A stretch of DNA of 64,000 nucleotides, taken from Chryseobacterium sp. KLBC 52. Its GTDB lineage: Bacteria > Bacteroidota > Bacteroidia > Flavobacteriales > Weeksellaceae. Shown here in pieces: positions 26,484 to 35,072 of the stretch. The notes below the pieces were generated by a model. That model worked only from the letters and a program-made list of their open reading frames with translations, did not search any database and was not told the DNA's origin. The DNA is taken from the NCBI RefSeq assembly GCF_003347605.1, contig NZ_QDFZ01000001.1, forward strand, positions 248,001 through 312,000, given 5' to 3'. Made by a program: the position numbers and the translations under genes. Every line of letters starts with the position of its first letter. Position 1 is the stretch's first letter.

Positions 26484-26511
26484 AATCGTTAATTTTGATT
26501 GTTGATGTACT

Positions 26512-26519
26512 CAAATATA
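26512..26519 (-). promoter_or_regulatory. -7 box for the 69-aa lipoprotein gene
   Basis: Minus strand reads TATATTTG, 29 bases upstream of the ATG at 26483. Confidence 0.4.
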
Positions 26520-26529
26520 AGGATTTAAT

Positions 26530-26566
26530 TAAAAGATAAAAGATAAAAGATAAAAGATAAAAGATC
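26530..26566 (+). repeat. heptamer tandem repeat (AAAGATA)n
   Basis: Five consecutive near-perfect AAAGATA units. A shorter run of the same unit occurs at 34293-34312 after ureF. Such 7-bp arrays can change length by slippage. Confidence 0.8.
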
Positions 26567-26587
26567 TTATTATTAAAATTCAATAAG

Positions 26588-26648
26588 GCTGGGTTTTAAC
26601 CCGGCTAATGATAAATCACCCTGCCAGTGGCCTTAGCCAAAACCTAAA
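26588..26648 (+). repeat. paired-hairpin TTAGCC repeat, copy 1
   Basis: Two hairpins in a row: GCTGGGTTTTAACCCGGC (about 26588-26605) and TGGCCTTAGCCA (26628-26639), followed by AAACCTAA. The same arrangement occurs at 35920-35977. Confidence 0.6.
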
Positions 26649-26687
26649 ATAAATTTTAACTCAAAATTACTAAGATAAAAAATAAAA

Positions 26688-26718
26688 AAATCTGCAGAGC
26701 TTTCATCTGCAGATTTTC
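26688..26718 (-). terminator. terminator of the 73-aa lipoprotein gene
   Basis: AAATCTGCAGA (26688-26698) and TCTGCAGATTT (26706-26716) form an 11-bp stem. On the minus strand it runs into a T-rich stretch. Confidence 0.7.
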
Positions 26719-26744
26719 CATTTTTAGATTGAATGTTATCATTA

Positions 26745-26966
26745 CTATTTAACAGGAGACGTTGCCATAGAATCCTTTTTCATCTTGATGGTATCAGGAT
26801 TCGTCATTTTGGTAGTCATTGTATCAGTAGTTGTGGGCGTGATACTTTTTTGAGTATTATCCACAGCCGCTGAATCCCGGCTACTTGTTGACATTGTCGA
26901 TTCTTTGGTTCCACAGCTCACTGCAAATATTCCTATTCCAACGGCTGTTAGCAATAACTTTTTCAT
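26745..26966 (-). CDS. small lipoprotein, Thr/Ser/Met/Lys-rich
   Basis: 73 aa. The signal peptide MKKLLLTAVGIGIFAVSCGT has lipobox AVSC (Cys18). The mature part is a hydrophilic low-complexity chain (TTTDTMTTKMTNPDTIKMKK), probably disordered. It has its own terminator, so it is a separate unit from the similar 69-aa lipoprotein downstream. Function unknown. Confidence 0.75.
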   Translation of the reverse strand: MKKLLLTAVGIGIFAVSCGTKESTMSTSSRDSAAVDNTQKSITPTTTDTMTTKMTNPDTIKMKKDSMATSPVK

Positions 26967-27401
26967 ATTCTTCTATTTTGTGGTGTTGTAATAATGAAAA
27001 AATCAACAATTATTCCTAACAGGGTCCGGAGAATCGTAAAATATCGGTAAAGTTTGTTAAAAGATGTTAGTGGAGGGATACGGGTTTCGAGATACGGGGT
27101 TTCGGGATATGCGAGATTCGAGCTTCGAGCTTAATGTTTAATGTTTAATGTTTAATGTTTAATGTTTAATGTTGATGGTAGTCCAAAAAATACTTTATCA
27201 CCAAAAATACTCTCATACTCTAATATTCTCAAACCCTCAAACTCTCAAACTCTCAGACCCTCAGACCCCGAATCCCGCACCTCGTATTTCGAATCTCACG
27301 TATCCCGAAACCCCACAAAAAAGCCCCGAAACCGAAATTCCGAGGCTGTATTCAAAGAACAGACAATAATTACTCATTGCCTATTACTCATTATTTATTA
27401 A
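26967..27401. other. 435-bp repeat-rich intergenic region
   Basis: Holds a G-rich degenerate tract (27070-27120, repeated GGGTTTCGAG/GATACGGG words), a seven-base tandem array (27131-27172) and a C-rich tract (27215-27310, repeated CTCAAACTCTCAGACC words). The C-rich tract is roughly the complement of the G-rich tracts found elsewhere. Open frames in it are low-complexity and not considered genes. Confidence 0.7.
27131..27172 (+). repeat. heptamer tandem repeat (TTTAATG)n
   Basis: About six perfect 7-bp units in a row, within the degenerate repeat region. Confidence 0.85.
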
Positions 27402-29027
27402 TTATCCCAGGTATGGATATTTGTAGTTTTTTGGAGAAACAAACGTTTCTTTAACGCTTCTTACAGAAACCCATCTTAGAAGATTCATTTTAGAACCTGC
27501 CTTATCGTTGGTTCCTGAAGCTCTACCACCACCGAAAGGCTGCTGTCCTACTACTGCACCCGTTGGTTTATCGTTGATGTAGAAGTTACCTGATGCATTT
27601 TCTAAAGCTTTATAAGCTTCAGCGATTGCGTAACGGTCTTGTGAGAATACAGAACCAGTCAATGAATAAGGAGATGTTGAATCTACAAGCTTCAACGTTT
27701 CTTTCCAGTCCTGATCTTCGTATACGTAGATTGATAAGATTGGGCCGAAGATCTCTTCAACCATACTTTCGTAGTGAGGATTTGTAGTTTCAATTACTGT
27801 TGGGTGTACGAACCATCCTTTAGAATCATCATATTTTCCACCGATTGCAACAGTAGCTTCACCTGAAGCGTTCGCTCTGTCGATATATCCTTTACATTTT
27901 TCAAAAGAATTCTTATCAATTACAGCATTTACGAAGTTAGAAGTATCTTCCGGAGAACCAATTTTGATGGTGCTCATCTGAGCTTCCATTACTTTTTTCA
28001 CATCAGCCCAAAGAGATTTAGGTACATAAGCTCTTGAAGCAGCAGAACATTTCTGTCCCTGATATTCGAAAGCTCCTCTTACCAATGCAGTCGCTACCGC
28101 TTCTACGTTAGCGGACGGGTGAGCAATAACAAAGTCTTTACCACCTGTTTCTCCAACAATTCTTGGATATGTTCTGTAGTTATGGATATTGTCACCGATC
28201 ATTTTCCACATTCCCTGGAATACTTTTGTAGAACCTGTGAAGTGAAGACCAGCGAAATCTCTGTGCGCTAATACTTTTTCAGCAGTTTCTTTACCATCAG
28301 TAAAGATCATGTTGATAACCCCTGCAGGAAGACCCGCTTCTGTTAATACATCCATGATTACTTTTGCAGAATATACCTGCTTGTCAGAAGGCTTCCAAAC
28401 CACCACGTTTCCTAGCATCGCCATACAAGTTGGAAGGTTTCCGGAAATTGCGGTAAAGTTAAATGGAGTTACTGCAAAACAGAATCCTTCTAATGGTCTG
28501 TATTCAACGCGGTTCCAGATTCCATTGTCAGAAACCGGCTGCTCAGCATACATTTCTGTCATGAACTCTACGTTGAATCTTAAGAAGTCAATGAACTCAC
28601 AAGCGGAATCAATTTCAGCCTGGTGAACATTTTTAGACTGTCCGATCATTGTTGCTGCATTAATTACATCTCTGTAAGGACCAGCCAAAAGATCAGCAGC
28701 CTTTAAGAAAATTGCTGCACGCTGTTCCCAGCCTAGTTCATTCCATTCCTGTTTAGCTGCCAATGCCGCGTTGATAGCGTCATCCACATGCTGCATACCA
28801 CCCTGATAGTAGAACCCGAAATCATGCGCATGATCCTGTGGAGACTGAAGCTGTACTTTTGTATCAGTTTTTACTTCTTTTCCATTGATGATCATTGGGA
28901 TTTCTACCTTTTCAGCCCACATTTTTTTATAAGTGTCGATCAGGCTTTTAACTTCCGGAGATCCCGGTTCGTATGAGTTTACAGGCTCGTTTACCGCTAA
29001 TGGTACTTGCGAAATTGCTTTTGACAT
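27402..29027 (-). CDS. pruA: L-glutamate gamma-semialdehyde dehydrogenase (1-pyrroline-5-carboxylate dehydrogenase)
   Basis: 541 aa. It oxidises glutamate-gamma-semialdehyde to glutamate with NAD+, the second step of proline breakdown. The catalytic Cys lies in YQGQKCSAASRAYVP and the base Glu in VGETGGKDFVIAH. The FTGSTKVFQ cofactor loop and the C-terminal QQPFGGGRASGTNDKAG are those of the stand-alone eukaryote-type P5CDH clade. Length and N-terminal extension fit. No proline dehydrogenase lies next to it in the window. Confidence 0.95.
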   Translation of the reverse strand: MSKAISQVPLAVNEPVNSYEPGSPEVKSLIDTYKKMWAEKVEIPMIINGKEVKTDTKVQLQSPQDHAHDFGFYYQGGMQHVDDAINAALAAKQEWNELGWEQRAAIFLKAADLLAGPYRDVINAATMIGQSKNVHQAEIDSACEFIDFLRFNVEFMTEMYAEQPVSDNGIWNRVEYRPLEGFCFAVTPFNFTAISGNLPTCMAMLGNVVVWKPSDKQVYSAKVIMDVLTEAGLPAGVINMIFTDGKETAEKVLAHRDFAGLHFTGSTKVFQGMWKMIGDNIHNYRTYPRIVGETGGKDFVIAHPSANVEAVATALVRGAFEYQGQKCSAASRAYVPKSLWADVKKVMEAQMSTIKIGSPEDTSNFVNAVIDKNSFEKCKGYIDRANASGEATVAIGGKYDDSKGWFVHPTVIETTNPHYESMVEEIFGPILSIYVYEDQDWKETLKLVDSTSPYSLTGSVFSQDRYAIAEAYKALENASGNFYINDKPTGAVVGQQPFGGGRASGTNDKAGSKMNLLRWVSVRSVKETFVSPKNYKYPYLG

Positions 29028-29433
29028 ATTACGTTTTATTATTTTATTAAATTAAATAAGATGTGTATACAAATTTACAATAATTATAAAGAAAGAAAAA
29101 ATGCCATCTGTTTTTATCAAATAAAATATAAAATGAGTTTTCTGATGATATTTAAGCTTTTTTTGATGATAGATTTTATTAAATAGGGCTATGTTTTGAT
29201 AATTCTTTAGCTTTTAGAAAAAAATGCATCGTTTTGTTATAATTATAGGAATTAGGACAATAAAATATTTGTCATAGTTTAAAAACAGCTATTAATTGCT
29301 GTAAATAAGGGATTTGTAGCGGAGTGTTAAAATTACATAAATTCATATTTGTTGCGATTTTGAACATTTTAAATAATTTTTTTGATAGCCGGGCGCATAA
29401 GATTGTTATAATTTTACACCATTATTAACAGGT
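29028..29433. other. 406-bp intergenic region between divergent pruA and the urease side
   Basis: Very AT-rich. It contains the pruA -7 box and, near 29381-29416, a TTTG plus TAATTTTA pair that may drive the 29434 gene. No gene or repeat is seen. Confidence 0.5.
29070..29077 (-). promoter_or_regulatory. -7 box for pruA
   Basis: Minus strand reads TAAATTTG, matching TAnnTTTG, 42 bases before the ATG. Confidence 0.4.
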
Positions 29434-29799
29434 ATGAAAAAAAGAGTCTTATTTTTCTCTTTTGTGATATTTTTCTCAGCGTTGTGTGCAGGTCTTTTTG
29501 CACATAAGGGGAAAACTCAATCATACTCTGATATCCTTTCAAAAATTCATCTTTTACAGCAGAAATCTGACCATCAGACCCAGCCTGAAATCTATAGTTT
29601 TTCCGATGCACAGGATGTGCAGGATTCCAATGACTGGGAGAAAGTAAAATTTGATTACTCAATACTTGCACAGCAGTGGCTGCACTATTTCTTTGCAGGT
29701 TACACTTACAATACACAGGTTGCGGCTGTTCAAAACCGCATTTATATTACAGCACCAAGGTACATTCTGTATCATTCCCTGCAGATAGCGGGCTGCTAA
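29434..29799 (+). CDS. secreted hypothetical protein upstream of urease genes
   Basis: 121 aa. MKKRVLFFSFVIFFSALCAG is a strong signal peptide. The mature part has short helical and aromatic segments (DWEKVKFDYSILAQQWLHYF) and a C-terminal ITAPRYILYHSLQIAGC ending in Cys. No family is recognised. The gene is 154 bases before ureA on the same strand. Whether it is co-transcribed or relevant to urease is unknown. The codon pattern looks normal and no competing frame is better. Confidence 0.6.
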   Translation: MKKRVLFFSFVIFFSALCAGLFAHKGKTQSYSDILSKIHLLQQKSDHQTQPEIYSFSDAQDVQDSNDWEKVKFDYSILAQQWLHYFFAGYTYNTQVAAVQNRIYITAPRYILYHSLQIAGC

Positions 29800-29953
29800 T
29801 TCCTTTTTAATTTTTAATGATCCGCTATGGTTTGTATTCCCGTGAGTACAGACTCATAAAAATCATTCCCAATTTACATTTTTTGAACATGTCTGTTTGC
29901 CTTTACGGAGAGGTGAACCGGATATTGTTTGTCCAATTTTAAATAAAAATATT

Positions 29954-30256
29954 ATGCACTTAACACCGAGAGAAACGGAAAAGCTTATGCTGTTTCTGGC
30001 AGGCGAACTCGCTCTGAAAAGAAAGGCAAGAGGCCTTAAATTAAACTACCCGGAATCAATAGCTCTGATCAGCCACTTTTTGCTTGAAGGAGCAAGAGAT
30101 GGAAAAAAAGTAGCTGAACTGATGCAGGAAGGAGCCAACCTTCTGACTAAAGAAGATGTGATGCCAGGCGTTTCAGAAATGATCCATGATGTTCAGATTG
30201 AAGCTACTTTCCCGGACGGAACCAAACTGGTAACCGTACACAATCCAATCCGATAA
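29954..30256 (+). CDS. ureA: urease subunit gamma
   Basis: 100 aa. The small structural subunit of the urea-hydrolysing nickel enzyme. It begins [20 protein letters not shown] and contains [20 protein letters not shown] and [20 protein letters not shown], the standard UreA sequence along its whole length. The start at 29954 matches the family; an in-frame upstream start at 29897 adds a non-homologous tail. It heads the structural gene run ureA-ureB-ureC. Confidence 0.97.
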   Translation: MHLTPRETEKLMLFLAGELALKRKARGLKLNYPESIALISHFLLEGARDGKKVAELMQEGANLLTKEDVMPGVSEMIHDVQIEATFPDGTKLVTVHNPIR

Positions 30257-30267
30257 TACTACTGATT

Positions 30268-30636
30268 ATGATACCAGGAGAAATTTTTGTAAAAGAAGGT
30301 ACAATTATCTGCAATGAAGGCAGAGAAACTGTAAAAATAAAAGTAACAAACACAGGAGACCGTCCTGTTCAGGTAGGTTCGCACTTCCATTTTTTCGAAG
30401 TCAATAAAGCGATGAGCTTTGACCGTGAAAAAGCTTTTGGAAAGAGATTGAATATTGTAGCAAGTACTGCAGTGCGTTTCGAACCGGGAGAAGAAAAAGA
30501 AGTGGAATTGGTAGAAATAGGAGGAACCAAAAAAGCAATGGGCTTCAATAATCTTGTCGATGGACAGGTAGATTCTGAAGAACAGAAAAAAGTAAGCCTT
30601 GCAAAAGTTGAAGAGTTAAACTTTAAAAATCATTAA
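30268..30636 (+). CDS. ureB: urease subunit beta
   Basis: 122 aa. It starts [20 protein letters not shown] and carries the conserved [20 protein letters not shown] segment, whose histidines lie near the active-site flap. It also has GFNNLVDGQ. Full length for UreB. It sits 11 bases after ureA and one base before ureC, so it is translated with them. It packs with UreA and UreC in the trimer of heterotrimers. Confidence 0.97.
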   Translation: MIPGEIFVKEGTIICNEGRETVKIKVTNTGDRPVQVGSHFHFFEVNKAMSFDREKAFGKRLNIVASTAVRFEPGEEKEVELVEIGGTKKAMGFNNLVDGQVDSEEQKKVSLAKVEELNFKNH

Positions 30637-30637
30637 G

Positions 30638-32359
30638 ATGAGCTTACACGTAGACAGAAAACAATACGCCAATATATTAGGTCCTACAGCGGGAGACAAA
30701 ATCAGACTGGGTGATACTGAAATTATTATTGAAATCGAAAAAGATTTCACCCATTATGGTGACGAAGCTGTTTTCGGAGGAGGAAAAACCGTACGTGATG
30801 GTATGGGACAGAATGTGACAGCTAAAAGAGATGAAGGCGTGCTTGATCTTTGTATCACAGGAGCCGTAATCATTGACCACTGGGGAATTGTAAAAGGAGA
30901 TATCGGAATCAAAGACGGGAAGATCGTAGGAATCGGAAAAGCAGGAAACCCTGATACGATGGATGGTGTAAGTCCTAATATGATTATCGGGGCGTCAACA
31001 GAAGTTCACGGAGGAAAAGGATATATAGTAACGGCCGGAGGAATTGACACTCACATTCACTACGTCTGCCCTCAGCAGATCGAAACATCTCTTTACAGCG
31101 GAATTACCACAATGATTGGTGGTGGTACAGGCCCCAATGACGGAACCAATGCAACAACAGTTACTCCGGGAAGATTCAATATGCAGAAAATGCTTGAAGC
31201 AGCAGAAGAATATCCTATGAATCTTGGTTTCTTCGGAAAAGGAAACTGCTCGGCAGAAGAACCTATCGAAGAACAGGTAGAAGCAGGGGCTTTGGGAGTA
31301 AAAATTCACGAAGATTGGGGAGCAACTCCGGCAACCATTGATGCCGCATTGAAAGTAGCCGATAAATATGATGTCCAGGTGGCTATCCACACGGATACTT
31401 TGAATGAAGGAGGGTTTCTGGAAGATACCATGAGAGCAATCAACGGAAGGGTAATCCATACTTTCCACACAGAAGGAGCAGGTGGAGGTCACGCACCAGA
31501 CATTATTAAAGCGGCTATGTATCCGAATGTATTGCCCGCTTCTACCAACCCTACACGTCCTTATACCATCAATACCATTGATGAACATTTAGATATGTTG
31601 ATGGTTTGCCACCATTTGAGCAAAAATATTCCTGAGGATGTAGCGTTTGCAGATTCACGTATTCGTCCAGAAACCATTGCAGCAGAAGATATCCTTCACG
31701 ATATGGGTGTTTTCAGTATTATGAGTTCAGATTCTCAGGCGATGGGAAGACCGGGAGAAGTGATCACCAGAACATGGCAGACAGCGAGCAAAATGAAAGA
31801 GCAGAGAGGTGATCTGGCTGAAGATAAAGATAGCGGAAATGACAATTATCGTGCAAAAAGATATGTAGCTAAATATACCATTAACCCAGCTATTGCACAT
31901 GGTATTTCAGAATATGTAGGATCCATTGAGGAAGGGAAATTAGCGGATTTGGTGATCTGGAAACCAGCCTTATTTGGAGTAAAACCGGAAATGATTGTAA
32001 AAGGAGGATTTGTCATTGCTGCTAAAATGGGAGATCCTAATGCTTCTATTCCAACGCCTCAGCCTATTATTTACAGAAATATGTTCGGTGCTCACGGAAA
32101 AGCTAAGTTTGGTACTTGCGCGAACTTCGTTTCTCAGATTTCTATTGACAACGGAACCATTGCTTCTTACAAACTTGAAAAAATGATTCTTCCGGTGAAA
32201 AACTGTAGAAATATTGGTAAAAAAGATCTTATCCATAATGATAAGACGCCTTTAATTGAAGTGAATCCTGAAAACTATAAAGTAACGGTAGACGGAGAAT
32301 ATATCACTTGTGAACCAGCAGAAACACTTCCTTTAACACAGTTGTATTACTTGTTCTAA
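30638..32359 (+). CDS. ureC: urease subunit alpha (catalytic)
   Basis: 573 aa. It hydrolyses urea to ammonia and carbamate at a di-nickel centre. All active-site residues are present at a constant offset from the Klebsiella enzyme: His139 and His141 (DTHIHY), carbamylated Lys222 (GVKIHEDWG), His251 (AIHTDTLNE), His277 ([11 protein letters not shown]), Asp365 (SSDSQAMG), plus flap Cys324-His325 (VCHHLS). The enzyme should therefore be active once nickel-loaded by the accessory genes downstream. Confidence 0.98.
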   Translation: MSLHVDRKQYANILGPTAGDKIRLGDTEIIIEIEKDFTHYGDEAVFGGGKTVRDGMGQNVTAKRDEGVLDLCITGAVIIDHWGIVKGDIGIKDGKIVGIGKAGNPDTMDGVSPNMIIGASTEVHGGKGYIVTAGGIDTHIHYVCPQQIETSLYSGITTMIGGGTGPNDGTNATTVTPGRFNMQKMLEAAEEYPMNLGFFGKGNCSAEEPIEEQVEAGALGVKIHEDWGATPATIDAALKVADKYDVQVAIHTDTLNEGGFLEDTMRAINGRVIHTFHTEGAGGGHAPDIIKAAMYPNVLPASTNPTRPYTINTIDEHLDMLMVCHHLSKNIPEDVAFADSRIRPETIAAEDILHDMGVFSIMSSDSQAMGRPGEVITRTWQTASKMKEQRGDLAEDKDSGNDNYRAKRYVAKYTINPAIAHGISEYVGSIEEGKLADLVIWKPALFGVKPEMIVKGGFVIAAKMGDPNASIPTPQPIIYRNMFGAHGKAKFGTCANFVSQISIDNGTIASYKLEKMILPVKNCRNIGKKDLIHNDKTPLIEVNPENYKVTVDGEYITCEPAETLPLTQLYYLF

Positions 32360-32460
32360 GATAAATTTTATGAATAAAACCTAACAGGTTTCAAAAACCT
32401 GTTAGGTTTAACCAAAGTTTATCCGATACAATTTAAAACAATTATAGAACTAAGCTTAGA

Positions 32461-33108
32461 ATGAAATATTTAAATAAAACAGTTTTTTCTCTTGCGATAG
32501 CTGGTGTATCTATGCTTTCAGGAAATCTGAATGCCCAGTTTCTGGGCGGGCACAGGCTTAAAAGTGATGAAGACGGACCCAAAGGACAGTTTATGGTGTA
32601 TGGTTCATTAGACTATTCAAAACTTACAACACCATCAAGCAGCAGCAGTACCGTTTCCAGTGCACCGCTTGGAGTAGGATACTTCATCAATAATAATGAC
32701 CTTGTCGGAGTTAATTATGCTTACTCGCAGAATACAGTGGACCACAATGTAGTGTACAAACAAAATGAAGCGGGAATCTGGTATAGCCCTTCAGTAATGC
32801 TTGGAAAATATTTTGTGTTGATCGGTCAGGTGGATGCTCACTATGTTTGGGGACAGCAGCTTTCAACAGCAGCAGATGTCATGCAGAATTTTAACGGATT
32901 CCGCCTTCGTGCTTATCCTTTGATCGGAATCGTATTAGGAGGAGGCTGGGCACTGAAATTCAAATTCGCAGAACTCTCAATGCTTCAGACCAAGACTAAA
33001 GAAGAAGGCTGGACGAAAAGCTATGTAGCAGGAATCAGCGGTTCAACATTCGGGGTGGGAATCTCCAAAAACTTAGACTTCAGAAAAAAATCCAAAAATG
33101 ATAATTAA
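32461..33108 (+). CDS. outer-membrane beta-barrel protein inside the urease operon
   Basis: 215 aa. The signal peptide ends in NLNAQ. The mature protein has alternating amphipathic strands such as GQFMVYGSLDYSKLTT, NDLVGVNYAYSQNTV and YFVLIGQVDAHYVWG, ending with VGISKNLDFRKK. This pattern fits an OmpW/OmpX-like eight-strand barrel. It lies between ureC and ureE and overlaps ureE by 11 bases, so it is expressed with the urease genes. A role in outer-membrane passage of urea, ammonia or nickel is inferred from position only. Confidence 0.8.
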   Translation: MKYLNKTVFSLAIAGVSMLSGNLNAQFLGGHRLKSDEDGPKGQFMVYGSLDYSKLTTPSSSSSTVSSAPLGVGYFINNNDLVGVNYAYSQNTVDHNVVYKQNEAGIWYSPSVMLGKYFVLIGQVDAHYVWGQQLSTAADVMQNFNGFRLRAYPLIGIVLGGGWALKFKFAELSMLQTKTKEEGWTKSYVAGISGSTFGVGISKNLDFRKKSKNDN

Positions 33109-33607
33109 TCAAATCATAGGCAATCTTGCTGAAAACCCTACGGAGAAAACCATAGACTATCTTGATCTGGAATGGTTTGAAACCACCAAAAGAATTCAGC
33201 GTAAAAAAACCAGACAGGGAACTGATGTTGCCATTAAATTTCTCAGAGAAGGACAACGATTACGTGAAGGGGATATTCTTTTTGAGGATGCCGGAAAAAT
33301 AATCGCAATCAATGTTCTGGAAACGGAAGCCATTGTGATGTCACCAGCTTCACTGCTGGAAATGGGAACTGTATGTTATGAGATCGGAAACAAACATATT
33401 CCGCTTTTCATTCAGGAAGATAAAGTATTGCTTCCTTTTGAAATGCCAATGTTCAGATGGCTGGAGGCAAGCGGCTTCAAACCGGAAAAACAGTCGGTGA
33501 AACTGCTGAACCTTCTTAAATCTAATGTAGAACCTCACGGACATGGAAGTCTGGGATCTACAATCTTTACAAAAATCTTAAAAATGGCTGCTCCGAAAGA
33601 TGAATAA
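33098..33607 (+). CDS. ureE: urease accessory protein UreE
   Basis: 169 aa. UreE is the nickel metallochaperone that delivers Ni2+ to the UreDFG-urease complex. The N-terminal RKKTRQGTDVAIKFLREGQR and LREGDILFEDAGKIIAIN belong to the peptide-binding domain. AMVSPAS-type and LGNKHIP-like segments follow (as IVMSPASLLEMG and IGNKHIPLFI). The C-terminal EPHGHGSLGSTI holds two histidines, short compared with the His-rich tails of enteric UreE. It overlaps the barrel gene by 11 bases and ureF by 8. Confidence 0.93.
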   Translation: MIINQIIGNLAENPTEKTIDYLDLEWFETTKRIQRKKTRQGTDVAIKFLREGQRLREGDILFEDAGKIIAINVLETEAIVMSPASLLEMGTVCYEIGNKHIPLFIQEDKVLLPFEMPMFRWLEASGFKPEKQSVKLLNLLKSNVEPHGHGSLGSTIFTKILKMAAPKDE

Positions 33608-34292
33608 TATAAATTTCCTGTCAGGACTGCTTCACCTTGCAGATCCTACACTTCCCATCGGAGGATATACCCATTCCAACGGACTTGAAACCTATGTGCA
33701 GGAAAGAATTGTACATGATCTGGCAACCGCGAAAGAATTTGTGCAGAATATGCTTCAGTACAACCTTAAATTCAATGACGGAGCTTTTGTAAAACTGGCT
33801 TATGAAGCGGCAGGAAAGGGAGATTTGCAGCAGCTTTTACAATTGGATAATGAATGTAATGCGATAAAATGTCCAAAGGAAATCCGTCAGGCCAGTCAGA
33901 AACTGGGACTTAGACTGATTAAAATCTTTAAAAGAAGAGAAAATTTTCCTTTTATGGAAGCTTTTGAGAAAGCCGTTCAGCATAAAGAAGCCAATTCTCA
34001 TTACTGTATTGTGTTTGGAGTATATGCGTATCTGATGAAAATTCCTTTGTACGAAGCACTTTTAGGATTCTATTACACTTCGGTTGCGGGAATGATTACC
34101 AATGCTGTCAAATTAGTTCCTCTTGGACAGCTGGACGGACAGGATATTCTATTTTCACTCTATCCCGTCATGGAAAAAACAGCTTTAGAAACTATAGATC
34201 TGGACAGAGATATGGTGGGACTTTGTAATACGGCCTTTGATATCAGGTGTATGCAGCATGAGAGGCTGTATTCAAGACTTTATATGTCCTAA
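33600..34292 (+). CDS. ureF: urease accessory protein UreF
   Basis: 230 aa. UreF links UreD and UreG in the activation complex and gates the GTPase. The N-terminal LHLADPTLPIGGYTHSNGLE is the family signature. The helical body includes AYLMKIPLYEALLGFYYTSV, AGMITNAVKLVPLGQLDGQ. It starts eight bases inside the end of ureE. It is followed by a 141-bp repeat-bearing gap before ureG, which breaks the otherwise tight operon. Confidence 0.94.
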   Translation: MNNINFLSGLLHLADPTLPIGGYTHSNGLETYVQERIVHDLATAKEFVQNMLQYNLKFNDGAFVKLAYEAAGKGDLQQLLQLDNECNAIKCPKEIRQASQKLGLRLIKIFKRRENFPFMEAFEKAVQHKEANSHYCIVFGVYAYLMKIPLYEALLGFYYTSVAGMITNAVKLVPLGQLDGQDILFSLYPVMEKTALETIDLDRDMVGLCNTAFDIRCMQHERLYSRLYMS

Positions 34293-34433
34293 AAAGATAA
34301 AAGATAAAAGGTAAAAGGGCAAATGGGCGAATTGCTCTTTGCTGAGTGAAACGCCCTTGCGATCGAAAAATATTCACAGTAAAGAAAGCTTAGCGCCTAT
34401 AGCGTTAAAAAAATAAAATAAAATTTAAAGAAA
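34293..34433. repeat. repeat-bearing spacer between ureF and ureG
   Basis: Contains a short AAAAGATA run, then a CTTTGCTGAGTGAAACGCCC segment and an AAGCTTAGCGCC-TATAGCGTTAAA motif (about 34387-34410). It looks like an inserted dispersed repeat, not a promoter. No second copy is present in this window. Confidence 0.4.
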
Positions 34434-35072
34434 ATGGAAAACAGAAAATACATAAAAGTAGGAGTAGCAGGACCTGTAGGTTCAGGAAAAACTGCATTAC
34501 TGGAACGTTTAAGCAGAAAATTATTCGGGACTTATGATCTTGGAGTCATCACGAATGATATTTATACCAAAGAAGATGCTGAATTTATGGCGAAAAACAG
34601 TCTTCTTCCCCACGACAGAATTATCGGAGTAGAAACAGGAGGATGCCCGCATACAGCTATTCGTGAAGATGCAAGTATGAACCTTGAAGCCGTAGACGAG
34701 CTGGCAGCACGTTTCCCGGAAATCGAACTGGTTTTGATTGAAAGTGGTGGCGATAACCTTTCTGCAACATTCAGCCCGGATCTTGCAGACGTTACTATTT
34801 TTATTATTGACGTAGCGGAAGGAGAAAAAATTCCTAGGAAAGGTGGTCCTGGTATTACAAGATCAGATTTATTGATCATCAATAAAATTGACCTTGCTCC
34901 TCACGTAGGTGCCAGCCTTGAAGTGATGGAAAATGATGCCCGAAGAATGAGAAAAGGAAATCCTTTCGTGTTCACCAACCTGAAAACAGATGAAGGATTG
35001 GATAAAGTAATTGGCTGGATTAAAAAATATGCCCTTTTAGAAGAAATTGAAGAACCGAATCTGGTAAGATAA
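34434..35072 (+). CDS. ureG: urease accessory GTPase UreG
   Basis: 212 aa. UreG hydrolyses GTP to drive nickel insertion. The P-loop GPVGSGKT is at residues 13-20. The nickel-binding [18 protein letters not shown] has the conserved Cys-Pro-His, and [34 protein letters not shown] and the guanine-specifying NKID are all present. Full family length. It abuts ureD directly with no gap. Confidence 0.97.
   Translation: MENRKYIKVGVAGPVGSGKTALLERLSRKLFGTYDLGVITNDIYTKEDAEFMAKNSLLPHDRIIGVETGGCPHTAIREDASMNLEAVDELAARFPEIELVLIESGGDNLSATFSPDLADVTIFIIDVAEGEKIPRKGGPGITRSDLLIINKIDLAPHVGASLEVMENDARRMRKGNPFVFTNLKTDEGLDKVIGWIKKYALLEEIEEPNLVR

Noticed and set aside
27162..27401. 79-aa plus-strand frame in the repeat region
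   Set aside because: It is made of translated degenerate repeats (SNSQTLRPSDPES and similar) and has no promoter.
30995..31588. Open frame of 197 aa antisense to ureC
   Set aside because: ureC is fully conserved here; the antisense product is Cys/Phe-rich noise.
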